Part shown: positions 8,269 to 17,192 of the stretch, piece by piece
How positions within the stretch are numbered: position 1 is the stretch's first letter
Layout of the letters: every line of letters starts with the position of its first letter
Assembly: GCA_041672465.1 (NCBI GenBank)
Contig: JBAYZO010000002.1
Location: forward strand, 1-64,000
DNA: 64,000 nucleotides
From: UBA1206 sp041672465
GTDB lineage: Bacteria > Bacillota > Clostridia > Oscillospirales > CAG-382
Direction of reading: 5' to 3'
Program-made: the position numbers and the translations under genes
The notes under the pieces: model-generated
Database searches by the model: none
Told to the model about the DNA's origin: nothing
The model's input: only the letters and a program-made list of their open reading frames with translations

Positions 8269-8997
8269 ATGAAGACAGCCCTTGTGATTTCTTTTAACGG
8301 CACGCTATACAGCGGCTGGCAGGTTCAGGCAAACGGCGCGTCGGTTCAAAAAACCCTTCAAAACGCCATAGAGAAAACACTCGGCCGCAGCGTTAAAGTT
8401 ACCGGGTGCAGCCGGACCGACGCGGGGGTTCACGCCAACGAATATTACTGCCACCTCAACATATGCTCGCCTATCCCGCCCGATCGGTTTCCGCTCGCGC
8501 TAAACAGACTTCTCCCCGACGACATATGCGTTTTAAAAGCTTTTGACGCCGAAGACAATTTTCACGCCAGATACAGCGCCAAAGGCAAGGAATACATGTA
8601 TCTCATCTGGAACTCGCCTTATAAAAACGTCTTTTACAAAAACACCGCCTATATGTATAAAAAACCTCTTGACGTCGATGAAATAAACGCCTGCGGGGCA
8701 GGCTTTGCGGGGAAGCGCGACTTTGTCTCTTTTATGGCAAGGGGCAGCGGGGTTAAAAACACCGTCAGGGATGTCCGGTATTTTAAAGCCGAAAGAAAAG
8801 GCGATTTTGTTAAAATCTATGTCGCGGCGGACGGGTTTTTATATAACATGGTCAGGATAATGGTGGGAACGGCGCTTGAGATTTGCTCGGGAAAGTTTTG
8901 CCTTTCTCCCGAAGAAATTATCGGGGAAAAATCAAGGGTGTTCGCCGGCAAAACCATGCCGGCCCGCGGCTTATATTTAAATAAAGTGTTCTATTAG
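8269..8997 (+). CDS. truA: tRNA pseudouridine(38-40) synthase TruA
   Basis: TruA converts uridines 38-40 of the tRNA anticodon stem to pseudouridine. The catalytic Asp lies in 'CSRTDAGVHA' (about residue 52), with the RNA-binding 'FHARYSAKGKEYMY' region and the C-terminal 'FLYNMVRIMVG' motif. At 242 residues it has the usual length. Its place after ecfT is a conserved neighbourhood. An 87-base gap with a 14-base palindrome separates it from ecfT. Confidence 0.96.
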   Translation: MKTALVISFNGTLYSGWQVQANGASVQKTLQNAIEKTLGRSVKVTGCSRTDAGVHANEYYCHLNICSPIPPDRFPLALNRLLPDDICVLKAFDAEDNFHARYSAKGKEYMYLIWNSPYKNVFYKNTAYMYKKPLDVDEINACGAGFAGKRDFVSFMARGSGVKNTVRDVRYFKAERKGDFVKIYVAADGFLYNMVRIMVGTALEICSGKFCLSPEEIIGEKSRVFAGKTMPARGLYLNKVFY

Positions 8998-9036
8998 CCG
9001 ATTAATGAATAAAAATGTTTTTTTGGGGTAAAAGAA

Positions 9037-10260
9037 TTGGGAGCGTTTTCTATTTTTTCATCAAAAAGGCGAAGGCCTAAATCAAGAGAAGAAAAGGCTT
9101 CCGCCCAATATGAATCCTACGCGAAATGGACGGGGTACGCCAAGTACCTGACTCTGTTTTTACTGATATTGTTCATAATTTTCAGCTTTACCTTTTTTAA
9201 CGAAACCTTATCCATGGACAATTTCCGCTATATGCTGAAATTCCTTTCGGTCAATAACGAAAATACCGCCAAAGACGGCTTGTCAATAAATTTTGATTCC
9301 GCCGGCAGGGTTATCGCGGTTATGGCGGGGGGGGATCTCACCGTTGTCGATACCAATGGAGTGCAGATATTTGATATTTCGGGTCAGCGGTTTTTAAAGG
9401 ACACCGGGTTTTACAGCGACCCCATGTGTCTTGCGGCGGGCAACAACATTGTGGTGAGCGACAGGGGCGGGCTTGTGCTTAATATTTATTCCGTTTACGC
9501 CAAGCTCTTTACAAAGACTTTTTCCTACCCCATAAACGACCTTGCCGCTTCCGAAAACGGCAGTTTTGCCGTGCTGACCGCCGCGAAGGGCTACCGTTCG
9601 GGTATAGAAGTCTACGACAGCGAATTCAGAATAATTTACTACTACTATTTCGCCGACAGGTACACGTCGGGCATTGGGCTTTCCCCCGACGGCAAAAGAG
9701 CCGCTGCCTGCACGCTCACAAACACCCCGGACGGCAGGTTTTTAGGCGGGCTTTATGTCTTTGACGTTACCGACGCGGGGGTAATGATATCTTTTGAATA
9801 TCCTGACGAGATCCCTTGGAAGGTTTGGTTTTTAAAAGACGGCTCTTTCTTGTTTATGACAAACAAAGCCGTCAGGATCTATGAAAGGCAGGGGGGGGAG
9901 ACGGGAAAAATCAGCTTTGGAGACCAAATGCCTAAAATGTTCGCGTTTACCGACGACTATATCGCGCTCTCTCTTGCCACCGCGGGGCTCTCCAACGCGT
10001 CAACCCTTAAATTTTATAACTCGGCCGGGGAGTTTTTAGGGGAAAAGTCCTACCGCAACGACGTTCCCGCTATGGATATCATAGGCGACTGCGCATATAT
10101 TTACAGTGTCGGCACACTGTACACAATAAAACTTCCCGATATACTGGTAGTAAAACAAGAAGACGCGGGCCTTACATATATTTCGGCGTTATATGATAAA
10201 AGCGGCGGCAGAGTGGTTTTTCTTTACAGCGGCAAAGCCGTCTTTTATAAAAACGAATAA
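9037..10260 (+). CDS. DUF5711-like membrane-anchored beta-propeller protein
   Basis: The 407-residue protein has a basic cytoplasmic N-terminus, one membrane anchor (about residues 38-58, 'YLTLFLLILFIIFSFTFF') and a long extracytoplasmic region with repeating 'AGGDLTVVDTNG'-like and 'SPDGKRAAAC' strands typical of a beta-propeller. This matches my memory of DUF5711 proteins in Clostridia; the function is unknown. The TTG at 9037 is the likely start, with GGGG eight bases upstream. The protein precedes a CvpA-like gene, which suggests an envelope role. Confidence 0.75.
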   Translation: MGAFSIFSSKRRRPKSREEKASAQYESYAKWTGYAKYLTLFLLILFIIFSFTFFNETLSMDNFRYMLKFLSVNNENTAKDGLSINFDSAGRVIAVMAGGDLTVVDTNGVQIFDISGQRFLKDTGFYSDPMCLAAGNNIVVSDRGGLVLNIYSVYAKLFTKTFSYPINDLAASENGSFAVLTAAKGYRSGIEVYDSEFRIIYYYYFADRYTSGIGLSPDGKRAAACTLTNTPDGRFLGGLYVFDVTDAGVMISFEYPDEIPWKVWFLKDGSFLFMTNKAVRIYERQGGETGKISFGDQMPKMFAFTDDYIALSLATAGLSNASTLKFYNSAGEFLGEKSYRNDVPAMDIIGDCAYIYSVGTLYTIKLPDILVVKQEDAGLTYISALYDKSGGRVVFLYSGKAVFYKNE

Positions 10261-10378
10261 AGCAAAAACATAAAAACACATTTTTTTTACGGCGACAACA
10301 AAACGCGGCAATAAAACAAAACCCAAACCGGCCGCCGGCAAAGGCTCGCGGCGTATAGAAAGGAAAGGATAACATAAC

Positions 10379-11089
10379 ATGAGCGCGGTTCTTGATATTA
10401 TTATTGCGATAATTATCGGTCTTTCGGTTTTTTTCGGCGCGAAGAACGGTTTTGTTAAAACCGCCATAAGTATCGGCAGCATTGTTATCGCCATTGTCGT
10501 GGTGATGGCGTTCGCGCCGAAACTTCAGTCGGTGTTTTTGAAATGCCCCGCCGCGGATACCGTGAGGAGCGAGGTCAATTCCCGGTTGGCTAAGATGGTT
10601 TCGTCTACTGACGACAACTACGACCCCGACGAGGTTAAAAATCAATCCGAATTTACAAAACTTTTAAATATTATAGGCATCGACGGCGATGAATTTGATG
10701 CAAAATGGCAGCAGTGGAAACAGGGCAAGACGGAAGACTTAAAAGATGAAATGGTCAATTTTATCTCCGAACCCCTTGTCAAAGCAATCGCTATGATTCT
10801 CGCCTTTGTGGTGTTGTTTTTCGGGACGATAATCGCCTTAAAACTCGTGGCTTTCGTCCTCGACAAGGTCTGCGTGCTCCCGGTGCTGAAACAGGCCAAC
10901 ACGCTTTTGGGAATCCTCCTCGGCATTGCGCTGGCGGTGATAAAAGTCAGCATCTTCTGCTATGTAGTCAACTTGCTGCTGCCTTACTTTCAGGCGAAAG
11001 ACATAGCCCTTGTCTCAAAAATTAACACCTCCTCAACCATTCTTTTTAAATGGTTTTCAAAAATTAATGTTTTTTCTTGGATTTTTTAA
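10379..11089 (+). CDS. CvpA family membrane protein
   Basis: This 236-residue protein begins with 'LDIIIAIIIGLSVFFGAKNGFVKT', shown here only as 'LDIIIAII' and 'GAKNGFVKT', the CvpA N-terminal helix and conserved glycine turn. A hydrophilic stretch (about residues 60-125) interrupts the usual four-helix arrangement before two more helices ('AMILAFVVLFFGTIIALK', 'LLGILLGIALAVIKVS'). CvpA-type proteins affect envelope integrity and, in some bacteria, colicin production or biofilm formation. The ribosome-binding site aaagga precedes the ATG. pgsA follows across a structured gap. Confidence 0.85.
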   Translation: MSAVLDIIIAIIIGLSVFFGAKNGFVKTAISIGSIVIAIVVVMAFAPKLQSVFLKCPAADTVRSEVNSRLAKMVSSTDDNYDPDEVKNQSEFTKLLNIIGIDGDEFDAKWQQWKQGKTEDLKDEMVNFISEPLVKAIAMILAFVVLFFGTIIALKLVAFVLDKVCVLPVLKQANTLLGILLGIALAVIKVSIFCYVVNLLLPYFQAKDIALVSKINTSSTILFKWFSKINVFSWIF

Positions 11090-11114
11090 TATTTGAGAAG
11101 TAAAAAAGTAAAGC

Positions 11115-11159
11115 GGCCGGCCCCGCGTTTTCAGCGCGCTGAAAAAAGCAAAACCGGCC
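11115..11159 (+). other. Nested inverted repeat between cvpA and pgsA
   Basis: An inner perfect palindrome TTTTCAGCGCGCTGAAAA (11128-11145) sits inside outer arms GGCCGG (11115-11120) and CCGGCC (11154-11159). It ends five bases before the pgsA ribosome-binding site. There is no U tract typical of a terminator, so it may be an RNA processing or translational element. Confidence 0.4.
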
Positions 11160-11178
11160 ACGAAAGGCAATCTTTAAA

Positions 11179-11754
11179 ATGAGGATTTTTGAAAAAAGAC
11201 AAATTCCAAACCTGCTCTCAATCCTGAGGCTTTTACTCATACCCTGTTTCGCGGCGGTCTTTTTCAGCTCCTTTGACCATAACCGCGCCATAGCGCTGGC
11301 GATTTTCGTGCTCGCCGGCATAACGGATTTTGTCGACGGGTATCTGGCGCGAAGCCATGACTGGGTGACCGAGGCGGGGAAAATAATCGACCCCCTGGCG
11401 GATAAGCTTATGCAGGCGACGGCGTTTGTGTGTATCGCGGTAAAAACCAAAATAGGAATAATTTTGGCGGCGATCATTTTTGTCAAGGATCTTCTCCTGC
11501 TCGCGGGGGGGATAGTTCTCGCGAAAAAAGGCGCCAAAGAGTTGGTGGTGTCAATGTGGTACGGGAAACTCGCCACCTGCGTTCTCGCGGTGACGCTCGG
11601 GCTTCTCATTTTGTTTTACGACAACAGGGCGTTGTCTATTGTCATGGCGGTGATTTCCGCTGCCGCCATGCTCTTTTCCCTTTTGATGTACTTTTTACGG
11701 GTATACATAAAATTTATCAAAAAATCCGGCGGGAACTGCCGGGAAAACATCTAA
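11179..11754 (+). CDS. pgsA: CDP-diacylglycerol-glycerol-3-phosphate 3-phosphatidyltransferase
   Basis: PgsA makes phosphatidylglycerophosphate from CDP-diacylglycerol and glycerol-3-phosphate, the committed step to phosphatidylglycerol. The CDP-alcohol phosphotransferase signature D-x2-DG-x2-AR-x8-G-x3-D-x3-D is complete: 'DFVDGYLARS' then 'GKIIDPLAD'. The 191-residue integral membrane protein has the expected length and about five to six helices. Another CDP-alcohol phosphotransferase, such as cardiolipin synthase, is less likely given the short form. Confidence 0.92.
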   Translation: MRIFEKRQIPNLLSILRLLLIPCFAAVFFSSFDHNRAIALAIFVLAGITDFVDGYLARSHDWVTEAGKIIDPLADKLMQATAFVCIAVKTKIGIILAAIIFVKDLLLLAGGIVLAKKGAKELVVSMWYGKLATCVLAVTLGLLILFYDNRALSIVMAVISAAAMLFSLLMYFLRVYIKFIKKSGGNCRENI

Positions 11755-11807
11755 ACACCTGATATAATCAGTTAAAACCGCCGTTTAGGCAGGTTATTTA
11801 AAGCGCG

Positions 11808-11821
11808 ATGTTCGCGAACAT
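11808..11821 (+). promoter_or_regulatory. Palindrome upstream of the Clp operon, possible operator
   Basis: ATGTTCGCGAACAT is a perfect 14-base palindrome 22 bases before the Clp start. It does not match the CtsR heptad direct repeat, the CIRCE inverted repeat or the Gram-positive LexA box. It could be a repressor site or an RNA hairpin. The binding protein is unknown. Confidence 0.35.
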
Positions 11822-11843
11822 ATGAAAGGCATGGTTACAAGCA

Positions 11844-14132
11844 ATGATAAGAAAACTTTGCGATCGCTGTCACCAGCGGGTCGCCGTTATATATGTTACA
11901 AGAAAAATAGGCGCGGAGGTTAAAAACGAGGGTTTATGCCTTCAGTGCGCCAAGGAAATCGGCATAAAGCCGGAAAACGAGATACTCAAGAAAATGGGAA
12001 TTTCCGAAGATGATTTCAACCGCATGGCGGAGGAACTCAACGATATGCTCCCCGAGGTAATCGGCGGCGACGCTTCCCCGGACGGGGAGGGCAGGGCGCC
12101 GGCGCTTGACCTTTCGGCTATTTTCGGCAACAAGGAAAACCCGCTTATAAAGCGCGACGAGCCTGAAAACCCGCCCCAGCAGCGGGGGAGGCAGGTTAAG
12201 TCCAAATTCCTTGATACATTTTGCATAAACCTCACCCAGCACGCCCGCGAGGGCAAGCTTGACGCCGTTGTGGGGAGGAACACCGAGCTCACCCGCGTCA
12301 TGCAAATCCTCTGCCGCAGGCAAAAAAACAACCCCTGCCTTATCGGCGAGGCGGGCGTCGGCAAAACCGCGGTGGCGGAGCTCCTCGCCCAGCGAATAGC
12401 CGCCGGGAACGTGCCTTACAAGCTTAGGGACAAAGAAGTCTACCTTGTGGATATGACGGCAATCGTCGCGGGGACTCAGTTCCGCGGCCAGTTTGAAAAC
12501 CGCATGAAGGGGCTTATCGACGACGTTAAAAAGCTTGGCAACATTATTCTCGTCATCGACGAGATTCACTCTATCGTGGGGGCGGGCTCGGCAGAGGGGA
12601 GCCTTAACGCCGCCAATATCCTAAAGCCGGCGCTTTCCCGCGGGGAAATTCAGCTTATCGGCGCCACAACTCTTAACGAGTACCGCAAATATATTGAAAA
12701 CGACGCCGCTCTCGAGCGCCGTTTCCAGCCGGTTATGATAAACGAGCCGTCGGAAGAAGACACGGTTGCGATTTTGCGCGGGATCAAAAAATACTATGAG
12801 GATTTCCACGGCATTAAGATCGGCGACTCCATAATCGCCGAGGTCGTCAGGCTTTCCGAACGCTATATCACCGACAGATATCTCCCCGACAAGGCGATAG
12901 ACCTCCTCGACGAGGCCGCCTCTCACCTTGCGATGAATTCCCCGGTGGTAAACGAAATAGAATCGGTTTCGGCCGAAATCAAAGGGTTAAAAGCGGCGAT
13001 GGAGGCCGCCGAGAGCAAGGAGACAAAAACCGAGGAAGATTATAAAACCATAGCCGACTATAAAACCCGTCTTCTCAAATGCGGGGAAAGGTTTGATATC
13101 TTGTCCTCGCGGCGCGATAAATTATACCTCAGCACTCAGGATTTAGCCAAAGTCATTGAGGTTTGGACGGGTATTCCCGCCACCAGCATAAGCGAAAACG
13201 AATTTGAAAAAATAGACAAAATGGAAACCGAAATCAAAAAGCGCATAATTGGCCAAGACGAAGCGGTGAACCGCCTCACCCGGGCTATCAAGCGGAGCCG
13301 GGCGGGAATAAGCTATAAAAGAAAACCCGTGTCGTTTATATTCGCGGGGAGCACGGGCGTGGGTAAAACAGAGCTCGTCAAGGTTTTGGCGTCATATCTG
13401 TTCGACTCGCCCGAAACTCTTATAAGGCTTGATATGAGCGAATTTATGGAAAAATTTTCGGTGTCTCGGATAATCGGCTCGCCGCCGGGGTATGTCGGCT
13501 ATGACGAGGCGGGTCAGCTCACCGAAAAAATCCGCCGCAAGCCTTACAGCGTGGTGCTGTTCGATGAAATTGAAAAAGCCCATCCCGACGTGCTTAACAT
13601 TTTGCTCCAGATCCTTGACGACGGGCGGATCACCGACGCCCACGGAAAAGTGTGCAATTTTGAAAACGCCGTAGTGGTCATGACCACCAACGCGGGGAAC
13701 AAAGACGTCTCGGCAACGGCGGGGTTTTCGGCGACGTTCCGCTCGAGCGACGAGGACAAAGTTAAAAAAGCCCTCGAGCAGTTTTTGCGCCCGGAATTTA
13801 TAAACCGAGTGGATGATGTGATAGTCTTCAACAGACTAACCCGTGAAAACTTTACGGATATCACGATGATAATGCTCTCCGACCTTCAAAAAGCGCTTTC
13901 GCTAAAAGGCATAAAGCTGAAATACACCCGCAAGGAGGCGGGGCTTCTCGCCGAAAAGGGTTACAGCGAAAAATACGGGGCGCGAAACCTCAGGCGGCTT
14001 ATTCAGACAGAAATAGAAGACATAGCGGCGGCGGAAATAATAAACAGCTATGAAAACCCCATAGTCGAAATCATACTGACAAAGCCGAAAGACGGAAACT
14101 TGGCGGTCGGCTGTACGTTCGTCCGCAAATAG
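11844..14132 (+). CDS. Clp AAA+ unfoldase with N-terminal C4 zinc finger (ClpE/ClpC-like)
   Basis: This 762-residue protein unfolds substrates for ClpP. It starts with a four-cysteine zinc finger (C6-x2-C9 and C32-x2-C35) like those of ClpE and McsA, in place of the usual ClpC N-domain. Two AAA+ modules follow: Walker A 'GEAGVGKT' (about 168) with 'VIDEIHS', and 'GSTGVGKT' (about 502) with 'LFDEIEKAH'. A middle coiled region (about 370-430) lies between them. A ClpP-docking tripeptide is probably in 'ATAGFSAT'. No ctsR, mcsA or mcsB lies nearby. The gene precedes, by 11 bases, a degenerate P-type ATPase, so they look co-transcribed. The ATG at 11844 has an AAAGG site 13 bases upstream. Confidence 0.9.
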   Translation: MIRKLCDRCHQRVAVIYVTRKIGAEVKNEGLCLQCAKEIGIKPENEILKKMGISEDDFNRMAEELNDMLPEVIGGDASPDGEGRAPALDLSAIFGNKENPLIKRDEPENPPQQRGRQVKSKFLDTFCINLTQHAREGKLDAVVGRNTELTRVMQILCRRQKNNPCLIGEAGVGKTAVAELLAQRIAAGNVPYKLRDKEVYLVDMTAIVAGTQFRGQFENRMKGLIDDVKKLGNIILVIDEIHSIVGAGSAEGSLNAANILKPALSRGEIQLIGATTLNEYRKYIENDAALERRFQPVMINEPSEEDTVAILRGIKKYYEDFHGIKIGDSIIAEVVRLSERYITDRYLPDKAIDLLDEAASHLAMNSPVVNEIESVSAEIKGLKAAMEAAESKETKTEEDYKTIADYKTRLLKCGERFDILSSRRDKLYLSTQDLAKVIEVWTGIPATSISENEFEKIDKMETEIKKRIIGQDEAVNRLTRAIKRSRAGISYKRKPVSFIFAGSTGVGKTELVKVLASYLFDSPETLIRLDMSEFMEKFSVSRIIGSPPGYVGYDEAGQLTEKIRRKPYSVVLFDEIEKAHPDVLNILLQILDDGRITDAHGKVCNFENAVVVMTTNAGNKDVSATAGFSATFRSSDEDKVKKALEQFLRPEFINRVDDVIVFNRLTRENFTDITMIMLSDLQKALSLKGIKLKYTRKEAGLLAEKGYSEKYGARNLRRLIQTEIEDIAAAEIINSYENPIVEIILTKPKDGNLAVGCTFVRK

Positions 14133-14143
14133 GGAAGTTTTAA

Positions 14144-16933
14144 ATGCCTCAAAACGACGCGGTCCCTTCCGAATACCCAAAGGTCAATACCTTTACCGCC
14201 GCTTCGGCGCGGCGGCTTTCGACTGAAAAACTCACCTTCCCGGAAATGTACCCGCATGAGGTTGCCGGGTTTTTCGGCTCTGATATTTCAAAGGGACTAA
14301 GCTTAAGGCAGGTCAAGCGCCAAAGGGCGGTTTACGGCGACAACGCCATGACGGAAAACATTCCGGTGGGGTTTTTGGAATCAATAAAACGACAGCTTAA
14401 AAACCTTGTGAGTGTTTTTTTGGCGTTTTCTTCGCTTTTGTTCTTCGCGTTCGGCGGCGGCAGGGAGTATCTCTTTATGACGGCGGCGCTGGCGGCAATA
14501 ACGCTCCTCAACGGGATTTTAGAATCCCGAGCCGGCAAGGTGTTTGACAAATCGCGAAGGGCGTCCTCCCCGACCGCGGCCGTCGTCCGGGACGGCAGGG
14601 TTTTTGTCACCACCTCCCGCTCGCTTGTGCCGGGGGATATAATAGCGCTTGAAACCGACGACGTTGTTCCCGCCGACGCGCGGCTTATCGAATGTATGTC
14701 CCTCACCGTGCTTGAAACGCCGGTCAGCGGCAGGGCGGCAGCCGCCCCTAAAGACGCGAGATTTCTCGCCGGCTCGGGGGAAGACGCGGTGTATGAAAAC
14801 ATGGTCTACGCGGGGACCGTCGTCACCGGCGGGAGCGCCACGGCTGTGGTCTGCGCTACGGGCAAAAGCTCGCTTATAAGCCGAAAAAATAAAAAAAGCC
14901 GGCTGTCAACCCTCCCAAAATACCTCCAAAGCGTTCAGAAATCGGGGCGGATACTTGCTTTCGGCGCGGTAGCGGCGGAGATTATTCTTCTTTTGTCGGG
15001 GCTCGCCAGAGGGGTAAAGCTTACCGAAACCTTTATTTTATCCCTTGCCGTCGGGGCGGCGACGCTAACCGACACCACTTTCGCCCTGTCTTCGTTCGCG
15101 CTTTCAAAGAGCGTTTCCGACGCCATGAAAAGGGGGAGCATATACAGGAACCTCGACTCTTTTGACCGCATCGCGGAAATCGACACCGTTATGTGCGGCA
15201 AATCCACCGCTTTCCCGCCGAGGGACACTATCCTTGAAAGTTTTTATGACTGCGTAAGCATATCGCCTTTTACAAGGCAGAGCAAACAAAGGTCAAAGGA
15301 TATTATAAGGGCGCTGCTGCTCTGCTCGGCGGTAAAAGAAAAGCTTAAAGACACAATGGCAACGGCAACGGCAAAAGTTAAATCAAAACAAAAAAAGCCA
15401 AAGGCAACAACGGGCGAAATTTACGAGGGCAGCGCCTACACGCTGGCGCTTTTAAAAGCCGCCTCACAGGCGGGGTTCAGCTACGACGAGTTTAAAAAAG
15501 ACTTTTACCGCATTGAGACCGAATATGACAGCTCGGGCGAGATGTGCAGGGTGTTGGGGCTGCTTGACGGCAAAAGCTGCGTTATCCTCCGGGGTTCGCC
15601 CGAAAACGTTATCGCGAGGTGCGCGGGTTACAGAAAAGAAGGCAAAAACTACCGCCTTGACGAAAAGTCAAAGGCAAGGCTTTTGGGCGAGGCGCTGGAA
15701 ATGACAAAGACCCAAATTCCCATCGCCGTGGCTTTGGGCTACACAAGCGCCGACACCCTCCGCGATATCGCCGCCGAGAAAAAACTGGTTTTCTTGGGCT
15801 TCGCGGGGTTTTACACCTCCATGAAAATAGACGCCGCCTCCGCCGTGTTTAAGTGCGAACAGGCGGGGATAGAAACTTTGGCGTTTTCGGGCGATTCCTA
15901 TTACACCGCCCTTAATATGGCGAAAAACACCGGCATAATAGCGGATGAGAGCGAAATCTGCACAAGCGAAATCCTCCGCGAGACCGAGGAAGGCCTGTTT
16001 ATCGCCAACTGTGACAAATACCGTCTGTTTGTAAACCTCACCGACGACGAGTGGCTTTACATATTAAGGCTGAAAAAGCAAAACAAAAAAAAGATCGCCG
16101 TTTCGGTTTCGCAGATAAGTCAGGCAAAGCTTGTAAGAGAGGCGGACGCCGCGTTTGTGGCGTCAAAGGGCGCCATGGACGCGCTTACCTCCGCCTGCGA
16201 CGTAAAGCTTATCGACGGCGGGTTTGACACCGTCGTGGAATCCATTAAGCAGGCAAAGCTCGCCACAAAGCGGATAAGCGACACGGTGGGGTATATGACG
16301 GCGGGGTTTTTCATATTGTTCTTCTGGGCGCTGTTTTCCGTTTTGATCTTCGGCTCTCTCCCTTTCGGGGTTAAAGACGTGCTGCTGTTCGGGATGATAA
16401 TCAACAGTATATTCGGGTTTTCCCTTGCCTTCGCCCCCGCGTTCTCCCCCGACAACCGAAAAATCCTTGCCGAAAAAGGCTATGAGGTCACGCCCGCGTC
16501 GGTTTCCAAAAGCTTTTTAAACTCGCTTCTCTACTCTGTCGCCTCCGCCGCCATTTGCCTTGTCTCGGGGTTTGTGTCGGGGGCGGGAACCCCAAAGGCA
16601 AAATCCTCGTCACTTCTGGCTTATTTTATCCTCATAGCGCTGTTCGCGCTAATGGGCGGCGGCGCGGGGGGGCCGAAAAAGAGCGGGCTCGCTCTTTTAA
16701 GCAGGTTTTACCGGAACTACAACTTTACCATAGCGCTGTCTTTTTCGGCGGGGATAACGGCGCTCGCGCTGTCAGTCCCAAGGTTTTCCCGTATATTCGG
16801 TTACTTTCCCATCTCGCCGGCGGACAGCCTGCCGCCGATTTTAATTTCGGTAACTTTCTTCGCGGTAATTCAATTCGCGATGATGTTTATAAATATAAGA
16901 CTTAAAACCAAAAAAAAGGAGAAACAATTATGA
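14144..16933 (+). CDS. P-type ATPase-like protein lacking catalytic motifs (pseudo-ATPase)
   Basis: The 929-residue protein has the full P2-type ATPase layout: a cation-ATPase N-terminal region (35-75), helices 1-2 (88-127), an A-domain (140-245, 'VVRDGRVFVTTSRSLVPGD' and 'DDVVPADAR'), helices 3-4 (268-320), P and N domains, and about six C-terminal helices (700-925). The motifs needed for catalysis are gone: the phosphorylation motif DKTGT is replaced by 'CGKSTAF' (351-357), TGES by 'SGRA' (195-198), the PEGL region by 'ATLTDTTF', and GDGxNDAP by 'VSVSQISQAK' (about 652-661). The N-domain 'RGSPE' and a 'FSGDS' remnant of MTGD remain. The frame is intact, so it is an expressed pseudoenzyme rather than a decayed gene. 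Function is unknown. It ends overlapping the next gene by four bases. Confidence 0.85.
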   Translation: MPQNDAVPSEYPKVNTFTAASARRLSTEKLTFPEMYPHEVAGFFGSDISKGLSLRQVKRQRAVYGDNAMTENIPVGFLESIKRQLKNLVSVFLAFSSLLFFAFGGGREYLFMTAALAAITLLNGILESRAGKVFDKSRRASSPTAAVVRDGRVFVTTSRSLVPGDIIALETDDVVPADARLIECMSLTVLETPVSGRAAAAPKDARFLAGSGEDAVYENMVYAGTVVTGGSATAVVCATGKSSLISRKNKKSRLSTLPKYLQSVQKSGRILAFGAVAAEIILLLSGLARGVKLTETFILSLAVGAATLTDTTFALSSFALSKSVSDAMKRGSIYRNLDSFDRIAEIDTVMCGKSTAFPPRDTILESFYDCVSISPFTRQSKQRSKDIIRALLLCSAVKEKLKDTMATATAKVKSKQKKPKATTGEIYEGSAYTLALLKAASQAGFSYDEFKKDFYRIETEYDSSGEMCRVLGLLDGKSCVILRGSPENVIARCAGYRKEGKNYRLDEKSKARLLGEALEMTKTQIPIAVALGYTSADTLRDIAAEKKLVFLGFAGFYTSMKIDAASAVFKCEQAGIETLAFSGDSYYTALNMAKNTGIIADESEICTSEILRETEEGLFIANCDKYRLFVNLTDDEWLYILRLKKQNKKKIAVSVSQISQAKLVREADAAFVASKGAMDALTSACDVKLIDGGFDTVVESIKQAKLATKRISDTVGYMTAGFFILFFWALFSVLIFGSLPFGVKDVLLFGMIINSIFGFSLAFAPAFSPDNRKILAEKGYEVTPASVSKSFLNSLLYSVASAAICLVSGFVSGAGTPKAKSSSLLAYFILIALFALMGGGAGGPKKSGLALLSRFYRNYNFTIALSFSAGITALALSVPRFSRIFGYFPISPADSLPPILISVTFFAVIQFAMMFINIRLKTKKKEKQL

Positions 16934-17121
16934 CTTTCACAAAAGAAACTCTTATCGGGGAGGTTTTGGAAGCGGACCCAAGGCTTTCAAAATATTTCCT
17001 TGAAATAGGCATGCACTGCCTCGGCTGCCCCGCCTCAAGGTCCGAGACCATTGAGGAAGCCTGCCAGGTTCACGGTACGGATGTCGACGCGCTTCTTAAA
17101 AAGTTAAACGCCGGCGTCTGA
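16930..17121 (+). CDS. DUF1858 domain protein
   Basis: This 63-residue protein is a complete DUF1858 domain: 'LIGEVLEADPRLSKYFLEIGMHCLGCPAS'-type sequence with the characteristic 'CLGCPAS' motif (residues 29-35). The cysteine pair suggests a redox or cluster-related role. The domain is often found alone or fused to hybrid-cluster-like or DUF438 proteins, but its reaction is unknown. A strong aggag ribosome-binding site and an ATGA overlap with the pseudo-ATPase stop indicate translational coupling. Confidence 0.88.
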   Translation: MTFTKETLIGEVLEADPRLSKYFLEIGMHCLGCPASRSETIEEACQVHGTDVDALLKKLNAGV

Positions 17122-17137
17122 CAAGTCAAAAGGTCAA

Positions 17138-17162
17138 AGGGGGGTTCTTTCCGAGCCCCCCT
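17138..17162 (+). terminator. GC-rich hairpin after the Clp operon
   Basis: AGGGGGGTTC and GAGCCCCCCT form a 10-pair stem with one G-T pair around the loop TTTCC. The following sequence (aaattcta) has only a weak U tract, so termination may be partial or Rho-independent in a non-standard way. Confidence 0.55.
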
Positions 17163-17192
17163 AAATTCTAAAGCCGGGGGATATGGTTATTT

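Noticed and set aside
14144..16933. Frameshift or assembly error as explanation for the missing P-type ATPase motifs
   Set aside because: Sequence on both sides of every altered motif aligns in the same frame, so point replacement rather than a shifted frame is required.
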